A stretch of DNA of 23,855 nucleotides from an uncultured Collinsella sp. (GTDB lineage: Bacteria; Actinomycetota; Coriobacteriia; Coriobacteriales; Coriobacteriaceae), in contig UQNU01000034.1 in assembly GCA_900542555.1 (NCBI GenBank), forward strand, positions 1-23,855. Direction: 5' to 3'. Positions 14,633 through 22,740 of the stretch are shown here, piece by piece (position 1 is the first letter of the stretch; the number at the start of each line of letters is the position of its first letter). Made by a program: the position numbers and the translations under genes. A model generated the notes under the pieces. That model was given only the letters and a program-made list of their open reading frames with translations, was not told the origin of the DNA and did not search any database.

Positions 14633-14847
14633 GGTAGTTTCCTCTCTGTTGACCGACGCTACAGGCGATGCGCGTCGGTTTGATTCGGGCAAAAACATAC
14701 CACGGGAGCGACCGTTTGCAATACCCTCTGACCGGCATCTTCATACCGTTCGCCGAGTATGCCAAGGTTTACTAAAAAATGCGCAGGTGGGGCCGTTGAG
14801 CTGCGCAAATGTTAGCTAAAGGTGACTTGAAATATAGGGCGATTGAG

Positions 14848-14976
14848 CGTGCTTGCGGAAACCGCATCCCATTATTTTGTCGAAAAACGGGTTGCAGTTT
14901 CCGGTTAGGCCCGCTAGCGGAAAATGCGAGCCGGTATCAGCTCTCAAAACGGGACGAGCTTTCCGCAAGGCGGCCC
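14848..14976. repeat. Four-copy, alternating-orientation GCGGAAA motif cluster
   Basis: Four degenerate ~25-nt units occur in alternating orientation: about 14848-14872 (+, CTTGCGGAAACCGCATCCC), 14885-14912 (-, CGGGTTGCAGTTTCCGGTT), 14910-14935 (+, GCTAGCGGAAAATGCGAGCC) and 14946-14976 (-, CGGGACGAGCTTTCCGCAAG). The first and last share exact 10-bp arms CTTGCGGAAA and TTTCCGCAAG. The alternating layout resembles REP/BIME clusters. The rest of the 597-nt ferredoxin-dnaK gap (14633-14847, 14977-15093) shows nothing I can name; an open frame at 14809-15027 runs through the repeats and is not a credible gene. Confidence 0.55.
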
Positions 14977-15093
14977 CAGGCACCCCCCGGACGCAAACCT
15001 CAGCCATCTCTACATAGATCTCAATAGATTTGCCGAGAACTCATTCAGCGCATCTACCTGCGCATTTAAGAACCTAAACTCTCGGTAATAAGA

Positions 15094-15127
15094 AATCTTA
15101 TATGAATTGACTTAGATTTTGTATATT
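15094..15127 (+). promoter_or_regulatory. Promoter/operator-like element upstream of dnaK
   Basis: A 25-nt AT-rich block (AATCTTATAT, five variable bases, GACTTAGATT; 15094-15118), then TATATT at 15122-15127 as a plausible -10. The block recurs at 23763-23787 with the same two ten-base ends. It holds CTTATAT and CTTAGAT as near-direct repeats 14 nt apart. No clean HAIR consensus (CTTGAGT-N7-ACTCAAG) for HspR is seen; this may be the lineage's variant site, or a stress promoter. The role is inferred from position. Confidence 0.55.
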
Positions 15128-15172
15128 CCGGCCCATAAGGGGATACACTACATCCTGAAAGACAAGCCGAAA

Positions 15173-15200
15173 CACCGCTCGGCAGACCGCCGAGTCGGTG
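15173..15200 (+). promoter_or_regulatory. GC-rich hairpin in the dnaK leader
   Basis: CACCGCTCGGC (15173-15183) pairs with GCCGAG plus CGGTG (15189-15200) over 11 bp with one bulged T and loop AGACC. It begins 45 nt after the presumed -10 and ends 28 nt before the dnaK ATG. No T-run follows, so it is a leader structure (mRNA stability or translation control) rather than a terminator. Confidence 0.55.
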
Positions 15201-15228
15201 CAAACGCACAAGAGAGAGGGAATTTCTA

Positions 15229-17121
<1,893 letters not shown>

Positions 17122-17123
17122 TC

Positions 17124-17966
17124 ATGTCCGCCCGTAAAGCTCGCACGGGGGCGGCTGCCGCTGGCGCCGCCCCCGTTGACTCTGAGGAGAAGGACGTGAA
17201 GATTCCCGTAGGGGCCGCAGACGATACCGAGGCCAACGAGGCCGCGGCCGCCGAGGCTGTCGAGAACCAGGTAGAGGATTCCAACAAGGAGGCGACGATG
17301 ACCGAGGACGAGATGGTGGAAGCTGCTATCCGCGCCGGTGAGGAAGCCGCCGACAACGACTTTAAGCTCAAGTTCGAGCAGGCTCAGAAAGAGCTTGCCG
17401 ACGTGCGCAACGAGCTCGATGCTGCGGCAGAGGCCCAGAAGGCCGCCGAGGACAAGGCAAAGGACGCCACCGAGCGCACCGCCCGTCTGCAGGCCGACTG
17501 GGAGAACTTCCGTCGCCGCACCGCCAATGAGCGTATCGTCGAGCGCGAGCGCGCGACCGAGAAGCTCGTCACCGCGCTGCTGCCGGTGGTCGACGATATC
17601 GAGCGTGCGATCGACCATGCCCGCAGCCAGGAGCTTGCCGACGACTTTAAGCAGTTCGTCGACGGCGTCGACGCGGTGCATGCCAAGCTGCTCGATGTGT
17701 TTGCGCACGAGGGCGTTGAGCCCATCGACCCCAAGGGCGAGGCGTTCGATCCGCTCGAGCACCAGGCCGTGGGCCGCGTCGAGGACGCATCGCAGTACGA
17801 CGAGACCGTCAACGACGTGTACCAGAAGGGCTACCGCATGGCGGACCGCATTCTGCGTTCCGCGATGGTGACGGTGACCTACGGTGGCGAGAAGCGCCCC
17901 GCACCGGAGCCCGAAGCGGCGCCCGAGGATGCTGCGGCCGATACGGCCGAGAGCACCGAGGAGTAA
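17124..17966 (+). CDS. grpE: GrpE nucleotide exchange factor
   Basis: Up to 280 residues. The conserved GrpE part starts near residue 80: a long coiled coil (FKLKFEQAQKELADVRNELD, then AAAEAQKAAEDKAKDATERTARLQADWENFRRRTANE) followed by the beta-wing (VHAKLLDVFAHEGVEPIDPKG, then EAFDPLEHQAVGRVED, VYQKGYRMADRILRSAMVTV). It accelerates ADP release from DnaK. The first 58 residues are low-complexity Ala/Glu. The start at 17124, two bases after the dnaK stop, has only a modest GAGGA upstream, whereas an internal in-frame ATG at 17298 has AAGGAGG 5 nt upstream and would give a 222-residue protein; a GTG at 17196 with GAGGAG is a third option. The extended start is reported, but the true N-terminus is uncertain. 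Confidence 0.95.
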   Translation: MSARKARTGAAAAGAAPVDSEEKDVKIPVGAADDTEANEAAAAEAVENQVEDSNKEATMTEDEMVEAAIRAGEEAADNDFKLKFEQAQKELADVRNELDAAAEAQKAAEDKAKDATERTARLQADWENFRRRTANERIVERERATEKLVTALLPVVDDIERAIDHARSQELADDFKQFVDGVDAVHAKLLDVFAHEGVEPIDPKGEAFDPLEHQAVGRVEDASQYDETVNDVYQKGYRMADRILRSAMVTVTYGGEKRPAPEPEAAPEDAAADTAESTEE

Positions 17967-17971
17967 TTGAG

Positions 17972-18002
17972 AAGGGCCCCGGGGCAACACCCGGGGCCCT
18001 TT
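17972..18002 (+). terminator. Terminator/attenuator between grpE and dnaJ
   Basis: A 12-bp perfect stem: AAGGGCCCCGGG (17972-17983) with CCCGGGGCCCTT (17990-18001), loop GCAACA, followed by only TC rather than a long T-run. Placed 5 nt after the grpE stop and 71 nt before dnaJ, it could reduce read-through into dnaJ-hspR, setting a lower chaperone-to-DnaK ratio. Confidence 0.65.
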
Positions 18003-18030
18003 CTGGCCTAGTGCCATATGAAAGCATGAG

Positions 18031-18051
18031 CCGCCGCCCGCTGGGCGGCGG
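18031..18051 (+). promoter_or_regulatory. GC-rich hairpin in the dnaJ leader
   Basis: CCGCCGCCC (18031-18039) pairs perfectly with GGGCGGCGG (18043-18051) around GCT. It ends about 9 nt before the dnaJ Shine-Dalgarno. With no T-run it is unlikely to be a terminator; it may cap the 5' end of a processed dnaJ-hspR mRNA. Confidence 0.5.
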
Positions 18052-18073
18052 ATGAAACAGGAGAGGAGCTACG

Positions 18074-19039
18074 ATGGCTGCAGGCAAAACCTTCTATGAC
18101 ATCCTGGGCGTATCCAAGAGCGCCTCCGACAAAGAGATCAAGAGCGCGTTTCGCAAGCTCGCGCAAAAATATCACCCCGATGCCGGCGGCGACGAGGCCA
18201 AGTTCAAGGAGATCAGCGAGGCCTACGAGACGCTTTCGGACGAGAAGAAGCGCAAAGAGTACGACCAGATGCTCATGTTTGGCGGCATGCCGGGCGCAGG
18301 CGGCGCGTATGGCGGCGGCTACGGTGCCGGCGCGGGTGCCAGCGGCTGGGGCGACATCTTCGACAGCATCTTTAGCGGCAACGGTGCCTGGGGTAGCGAT
18401 TGGGGCTCGGGCTTTGCCGGGGCTGCGGGCGCTGCCGGTGCCGGTGCGGGTCGCAACCGCGCGCGCAAGGGCGGCGACCTGTCGCTGACCGTCGATGTGA
18501 CGGCCGAGGACGCGTTTCGCGGCGTGACGCACAAAGTCACCTATCGCATTCCCTCGACAGGCGAGCAGCAGACCATTACGGTCTCGGTCCCCGCGGGCGC
18601 GGTCGACGGCGGCAAGCTACGCTACAAGCGTCGCGGCGAGTATGGCGTTGCGGGTGGCGAGCGCGGCGACCTGGTCGTGACCACGCATGTGGAGGAGCAC
18701 CCGCTGTTTAAGCGCAAAGGCGCCGACGTGACCATGGAGGTACCGGTCTCGGTCTACGAGGCGGCGCTCGGCTGCACGGTGGACGTGCCCACGCCCGGCG
18801 GCGCGACGGTCCGTTTGAAAGTGCCCGCGGGTACCCAGACGGGCAAGAAGTTCCGCTTTAAGGAGATGGGAGCGCCCGACGTTAAGCACCGTGGCCGTAC
18901 GGGCGCGCTGCTCGTCGAGATCAAGGTGCAGGTCCCCACGAACCTATCCGATGACGAGCGCGATGCCATGACCAAGCTGCGCGAGGCCGACACACGCGAC
19001 TATCGCGAGAAGGTCAACCGTTACAAGGCGACGTACTAG
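18074..19039 (+). CDS. dnaJ: DnaJ/CbpA-type co-chaperone lacking the zinc finger (type II Hsp40)
   Basis: A 321-residue Hsp40. The J domain (4-68) has the HPD tripeptide in KYHPDAGG that stimulates DnaK ATPase. A Gly/Ala-rich linker follows (~72-130, with SGWGDIFDSIFSG), then C-terminal substrate-binding domains I and II (~135-310). The four CxxCxGxG zinc-finger repeats of type I DnaJ are absent, so this is a type II (CbpA/DnaJ2-like) protein; actinobacterial dnaK operons often carry a zinc-finger DnaJ1, which would have to be elsewhere if present. GAGGAG lies 5 nt before the ATG. It is followed 72 nt later by hspR. Confidence 0.96.
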   Translation: MAAGKTFYDILGVSKSASDKEIKSAFRKLAQKYHPDAGGDEAKFKEISEAYETLSDEKKRKEYDQMLMFGGMPGAGGAYGGGYGAGAGASGWGDIFDSIFSGNGAWGSDWGSGFAGAAGAAGAGAGRNRARKGGDLSLTVDVTAEDAFRGVTHKVTYRIPSTGEQQTITVSVPAGAVDGGKLRYKRRGEYGVAGGERGDLVVTTHVEEHPLFKRKGADVTMEVPVSVYEAALGCTVDVPTPGGATVRLKVPAGTQTGKKFRFKEMGAPDVKHRGRTGALLVEIKVQVPTNLSDDERDAMTKLREADTRDYREKVNRYKATY

Positions 19040-19111
19040 GGCGGTCGCGGCGCACGACCACGCCCGCGGGCTTATGATGGACGATAACGAGACGGAAAGG
19101 GGTCAGGTAGC

Positions 19112-19528
19112 ATGGCCGAGGACAATAGGAACAAACCGCTGTACATGATCAGCGTGGCGGCCGAGCTGACCGGCATGCATCCGCAGACTCTGCGCGTCTA
19201 CGAGTCCAAGGGCCTGGTGAACCCCCAGCGCTCGGGCGGCAACACGCGCCTGTATTCGCGTGCCGATATCGAGCGCCTGGAGCTCATCAACCAGCTGACC
19301 GACGAGGGCATCAACCTTGCCGGCGTGGTGCGCATCCTCGATATGAAGGAGCGTGCCGAGGAGCGCGAGCGCGAGAACGAAAAGCTCCGCGCCCGCGTGC
19401 GCCAGCTCGAGGACGAGCTGCACGAATACAAGATGCAGAAGAAGATCACTGCCTTAGCCCCGCGCGACGGCTCAGTCAACCCCGAGCAAGTCATGCGCAA
19501 ACTTTTGGGCGCCGGCGGGGATTTGTAG
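19112..19528 (+). CDS. hspR: HspR, MerR-family heat-shock repressor
   Basis: A 138-residue MerR-type regulator. Residues 11-80 form the winged HTH (MISVAAELTGMHPQTLRVYE, then SKGLVNPQRSGGNTRLYSRADIERL), followed by a strongly charged coiled coil (~85-115) for dimerisation. There are no effector-domain cysteines. HspR represses dnaK operons in actinobacteria with DnaK itself acting as co-repressor, giving feedback on free chaperone. Its place as last gene of the dnaK region is the classical arrangement. AAAGGGG lies about 9 nt upstream of the ATG. Shorter than some homologues but with all expected parts. Target sites: see the dnaK upstream element. Confidence 0.95.
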   Translation: MAEDNRNKPLYMISVAAELTGMHPQTLRVYESKGLVNPQRSGGNTRLYSRADIERLELINQLTDEGINLAGVVRILDMKERAEERERENEKLRARVRQLEDELHEYKMQKKITALAPRDGSVNPEQVMRKLLGAGGDL

Positions 19529-19554
19529 TTACGCGGTTTTACCAAACCGCGTAA
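19529..19554. repeat. Perfect 11-bp hairpin directly after hspR
   Basis: TTACGCGGTTT (19529-19539) and AAACCGCGTAA (19544-19554) around TACC, starting on the base after the hspR stop. It is followed by CGGGCC, not T residues, so it is either a 3' stabilising stem in front of the true terminator at 19598 or an independent palindromic site. Confidence 0.6.
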
Positions 19555-19597
19555 CGGGCCGACGCTGCGCGCCGCCCAGAGCGACAATTTGTCATTC

Positions 19598-19639
19598 AAA
19601 AGGCAAGGCATGACCAGAAGGTCTATGCCTTGCCTTTTT
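19598..19639. terminator. Rho-independent terminator of the dnaK-hspR region
   Basis: A 14-bp stem AAAAGGCAAGGCAT (19598-19611) with ATGCCTTGCCTTTT (19625-19638), extended inward by GACC/GGTC with one bulged T, loop AGAA; a T-run (TTTTT) follows on the plus strand. The A-run also allows function on the minus strand. Confidence 0.9.
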
Positions 19640-19720
19640 CATGCCAACTTGTTCGCTCCGGACGTCGCTCGCTGTCCGTCCTCTACCTGCGGCGTTGCCT
19701 TGCTCCGGATGCGGTGGTCA

Positions 19721-19817
19721 TTGGGGACGTTCTTAAATGACTAGTTAAAGGGGACATTCTTGCGGCACTTGGCACTTGGGGACGTTCCTTTTGTGCCGGC
19801 ACTTTGGGACACTCCTT
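19721..19817 (+). repeat. Four GGGGACGTTC-type units at 27-28-nt spacing
   Basis: Units start at 19721 (TTGGGGACGTTCTT), 19748 (AAGGGGACATTCTT), 19776 (TTGGGGACGTTCCTT) and 19803 (TTTGGGACACTCCTT), spaced 27, 28 and 27 nt. The latter units are preceded by GGCACTT. A related unit lies at 55-77. Degeneration and short unit length argue against CRISPR. The flanks 19640-19720 and 19818-19935 hold nothing clear apart from the upstream region of the hydratase gene. Confidence 0.55.
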
Positions 19818-19935
19818 GTCCAGAGAGTGATGCAAGGGGCTCGTCCTTTGCTTTACCGAGATAAAGTGAACGTGTAGATTCGTAACCCACTCGCAACCGT
19901 TCTATGGCACGATATTGAACGAATGTATGCTATGC

Positions 19936-19952
19936 GCCCAAATCTTTTGGGC
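19936..19952 (+). promoter_or_regulatory. Leader hairpin before the aconitase-family gene
   Basis: GCCCAAA (19936-19942) pairs with TTTGGGC (19946-19952) around TCT, ending 6 nt before the GGGAG ribosome site. It could modulate initiation. It also argues that the upstream in-frame ATG at 19923, which lacks a ribosome site, is not the start. Confidence 0.4.
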
Positions 19953-19967
19953 AGAGTGGGAGACAGT

Positions 19968-22268
19968 ATGGTCAAGCTGTACGAGGACGGCATCTACCTG
20001 CGTAACGGCAGTGAGGTTGTGCCTGTGGCCGAGGCTGCCGAGCGCGGTATTACGCAGACGCCCGAGGATGCCAAGCGCGGCACCATCGCGTATTCGATCC
20101 TTCAGGCACACAATACGTCCGGAGACCCCGAGGCGCTCAAGATTCGCTTCGATGCCATGGCGAGTCACGACATCACCTTTGTCGGCATCATCCAGACGGC
20201 GCGCGCCTCGGGCATGGAGCAGTTCCCGCTGCCTTACGTGCTCACCAACTGCCATAACTCGCTGTGCGCCGTGGGCGGCACCATCAACGAGGACGACCAC
20301 GTCTTTGGCCTTTCCGCGGCCAAGAAGTACGGCGGCATTTTCGTCCCGCCGCACATCGCCGTCATCCACTCCTTTATGCGCGAGAACTTCGCCGGCTGCG
20401 GCAAGATGATCCTGGGTTCCGACTCGCACACCCGCTATGGCGCCCTGGGCACCATGGCTGTGGGCGAGGGCGGCGGCGAGCTGGCAAAGCAGCTGCTACA
20501 CGACACCTACGATGTTGCCTATCCCGGCGTTGTCGCCATCTACCTCACGGGCGCCCCGCGCCCCGGCGTTGGCCCGCACGACGTGGCGCTCGCCATCATT
20601 CGTGCCGTCTTTGCCAAGGGTTACGTTAAGAACAAGGTTATGGAGTTCGTGGGCCCCGGTATCGCGAGCATGACGACCGACTACCGCAACGGCGTCGACG
20701 TCATGACCACCGAGACCACCTGCCTGTCGAGCATCTGGGCCACCGACGAGGACACGCACGCGTTTTTGACCATGCACGGTCGCGGCGAGGACTACCGCGA
20801 GCTCAAGCCCGCCGATGTTGCCTACTACGACGGCTGCGTCGAAGTCGATCTGTCGAGTATCAAGCCCATGATCGCGCTGCCGTTCCATCCTTCTAACGGC
20901 TTTGAGATCGACGAGCTCAACGAGAACCTCGAGGACATCCTGCATGAGGTGGAGCTCGAGGCCGTCAAGATCGGCGAGGGCAAGACGCACTTTAGCCTGC
21001 TCGACAAGATCGTCGACGGCAAGTTGCACGTGCAGCAGGGCGTTATCGCCGGCTGCTCGGGCGGCAACTACGACTCCGTGGTCCAGGCTGCTCGCGTGCT
21101 CAAGGGCGCTAACACCGGCTGCGGCGAGTTCTCGCTGTCGGTCTATCCCACGAGCCAGCCCGTGGCACTCGAGCTTACACGCCGCGGCTACATCTACGAC
21201 CTTATGGAGGCCGGCGCGATTGTGCGCACGGCATTCTGCGGCCCGTGCTTCGGCGCCGGCGACACGCCTGCCAACAACGGCCTTTCGATCCGCCACACCA
21301 CGCGCAACTTCCCCAATCGCGAGGGTTCCAAGCCGGGCAACGGTCAGCTGAGCGCCGTGGCCCTGATGGACGCCCGCTCCATTGCGGCGACGGCTGCCAA
21401 CGGCGGCGTCCTGACGCCGGCGACCGACCTGCCCGAGGAGACTTGGGACGAGGCCTGCGAGTACACCTTTGACGACGCGCCGTACAAGAAGCGCGTGTAC
21501 TGGGGCTTTGGCAAGGCTGAGCCGGCCGACGAGCTGGTCGAGGGCCCCAACATCAAGCCGTGGCCCGCGATGGAGCCTCTCGGCGACGACATCCTGCTCA
21601 AGGTGTGCTCCAAGATCATGGACCCGGTCACTACGACCGACGAGCTCATTCCCTCGGGCGAGACGAGCTCCTTCCGCTCCAACCCGCTGGGTCTGGCCGA
21701 GTTTACGCTCAGCCGTCGCGACCCTGCCTACGTGGGCCGCTCCAAGGAGGTCGACGCGGTGGAAAAGCGCCGCGTTGCCGGCGAGGCAGCGGGCGACCTG
21801 GTGGCACTCGATGCCGAGCTTGCCAGCGTGTTTGAGGCGCTGACCGGCGCGGGTGTCGCGGCCGATGCCAAGGCGACTGAGTACGGCTCTATGCTCTATG
21901 CCAAGAAGCCCGGTGACGGTTCTGCCCGCGAGCAGGCCGCGAGCTGCCAGCGCGTAATTGGCGGCCTAGCCAACATCGTCCACGAGTACGCCACCAAGCG
22001 CTATCGCTCCAACGTGATGAACTGGGGTATGGTGCCCTTCCAGATGGAGGCCGAGCCCAGCTTTGAGGTGGGCGACTACGTCTTTGTGCCGGGTATCCGT
22101 ACCACGCTCGACGGCGACCTGCAGAACATCGCCGCCTACGTGGTGCGCGCCGACGGCACGGTCGAGCAGATTGAGCTCTACATTGCCGACATGACGGCAG
22201 AGGAGCGTGCCATCGTCAAGGCCGGCTGCTTGATCAACTACAACAAGTTCAAGGCCGCTGCCGAGTAA
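19968..22268 (+). CDS. Aconitase-superfamily hydratase, YbhJ-like
   Basis: A 766-residue aconitase-fold protein. The three [4Fe-4S] ligands are C363 (IAGCSGGN) and C424/C427 (FCGPCFG). Other landmarks are GSDSHTRYGALGTMAVGEGG, MTTETTCLSSIW, ALPFHPSNGFE, SIRHTTRNFPNREGSKPGNG with the substrate-binding arginines, and a C-terminal swivelling domain with DPVTTTDELIPSGETSSFRSNP. It resembles the E. coli putative hydratase YbhJ subgroup more than AcnA, AcnB or the two-subunit LeuCD type, so the reaction (dehydration-rehydration of a hydroxy-tricarboxylate) is likely but the substrate is not known. GGGAG lies 5 nt before the ATG at 19968; an ATG at 19923 lacks such a site. No citrate synthase or isocitrate dehydrogenase is adjacent. 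Monocistronic. Confidence 0.9.
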   Translation: MVKLYEDGIYLRNGSEVVPVAEAAERGITQTPEDAKRGTIAYSILQAHNTSGDPEALKIRFDAMASHDITFVGIIQTARASGMEQFPLPYVLTNCHNSLCAVGGTINEDDHVFGLSAAKKYGGIFVPPHIAVIHSFMRENFAGCGKMILGSDSHTRYGALGTMAVGEGGGELAKQLLHDTYDVAYPGVVAIYLTGAPRPGVGPHDVALAIIRAVFAKGYVKNKVMEFVGPGIASMTTDYRNGVDVMTTETTCLSSIWATDEDTHAFLTMHGRGEDYRELKPADVAYYDGCVEVDLSSIKPMIALPFHPSNGFEIDELNENLEDILHEVELEAVKIGEGKTHFSLLDKIVDGKLHVQQGVIAGCSGGNYDSVVQAARVLKGANTGCGEFSLSVYPTSQPVALELTRRGYIYDLMEAGAIVRTAFCGPCFGAGDTPANNGLSIRHTTRNFPNREGSKPGNGQLSAVALMDARSIAATAANGGVLTPATDLPEETWDEACEYTFDDAPYKKRVYWGFGKAEPADELVEGPNIKPWPAMEPLGDDILLKVCSKIMDPVTTTDELIPSGETSSFRSNPLGLAEFTLSRRDPAYVGRSKEVDAVEKRRVAGEAAGDLVALDAELASVFEALTGAGVAADAKATEYGSMLYAKKPGDGSAREQAASCQRVIGGLANIVHEYATKRYRSNVMNWGMVPFQMEAEPSFEVGDYVFVPGIRTTLDGDLQNIAAYVVRADGTVEQIELYIADMTAEERAIVKAGCLINYNKFKAAAE

Positions 22269-22283
22269 CGCACTTAATTGTCC

Positions 22284-22357
22284 GCCCGGGGCTTACCCTT
22301 TCCCGCCCGCTCACGCGCTTCGCGAGAGTCGCGTTCGGGAGAGGGTAAGCCCTGGGC
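22284..22357. repeat. Long imperfect inverted repeat after the hydratase gene
   Basis: 22-nt arms at 22284-22305 (starting GCCCGGGGCTTACCC) and 22336-22357 (ending GGGTAAGCCCTGGGC) pair with two wobble-type mismatches; the 30-nt centre is rich in CGCG steps and can fold further. No T-run follows. It may be a 3'-end stabiliser or a dispersed palindromic element; the true terminator lies 55 nt beyond. Confidence 0.6.
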
Positions 22358-22411
22358 TACATTTCTGCGTTCTCGTTGGGTCTTGAGGGACGCTAATAAA
22401 TAGACTTGCTT

Positions 22412-22445
22412 GATGCCGCTTCTGTTATCGGGGCGGCTTCTTTTT
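22412..22445 (+). terminator. Rho-independent terminator of the aconitase-family gene
   Basis: GATGCCGCTTC (22412-22422) pairs with GGGGCGGCTTC (22430-22440), including two G-U pairs and one T-T mismatch, loop TGTTATC, followed by TTTTT (22441-22445). Confidence 0.75.
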
Positions 22446-22634
22446 GTCGAAAACCACCACAAAGGGGCAGGCACCTTTGTGGTGGTCGCGGTTTGTCTCG
22501 TTCTGTAATAGGTAGACCCTTATTTGCCGAGTAGTTGTTACGGATCTAGATAAACGGGCACTGCTAAACAATTCATCTCGATCCGTAACATCTGGACCCA
22601 AAAACGGCCGCTAGATGTTACAGATTGAGATGGT
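22446..22634. repeat. 190-bp three-hairpin repeat, copy A
   Basis: A direct repeat of 23513-23703, colinear over its whole length from GTCGAAAACCACCAC to GAGATGGT. First hairpin: ACCACCACAAAGG with CCTTTGTGGTGGT. The second and third stems, clear in copy B, are degenerate here (GTTACGGATCTAGATAAACG in place of GTTACAGATTGAGACAAACG), so copy A is the more decayed. It directly abuts the T-run of the hydratase terminator. No ORF or transposase inside. Confidence 0.8.
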
Positions 22635-22651
22635 GAACGCCGGGGCCGAAG

Positions 22652-22686
22652 ATCACCACAAAGGCTCCTGTCTCCTTTATGGTGGT
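22652..22686. repeat. Extra partial unit of the CACCACAAAGG hairpin
   Basis: ATCACCACAAAGG (22652-22664) with CCTTTATGGTGGT (22674-22686), two mismatches in 13. This is a decayed extra copy of the first hairpin of the 190-bp element, 17 nt beyond copy A and 55 nt from the end of the orphan gene. Confidence 0.55.
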
Positions 22687-22740
22687 GGGGGGCGAGCTCG
22701 ATGTTGCCGTGCTCGTTGAACGACATTCTAATGAGCGTCT

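Noticed and set aside
14809..15027. Possible 72-residue gene between the ferredoxin gene and dnaK
   Set aside because: It runs through the alternating repeat cluster, has no ribosome site, and the translation is not protein-like.
15107..15127. TTGACT as the -35 for TATATT upstream of dnaK
   Set aside because: The spacer is only 9 bp, too short for a sigma-70-type promoter; the next possible -10 gives 21 bp. The element is described without assigning a -35.
19721..19817. Possible CRISPR array
   Set aside because: Only four units of about 14 nt, too degenerate, with 13-nt gaps and no cas genes; does not meet array geometry.
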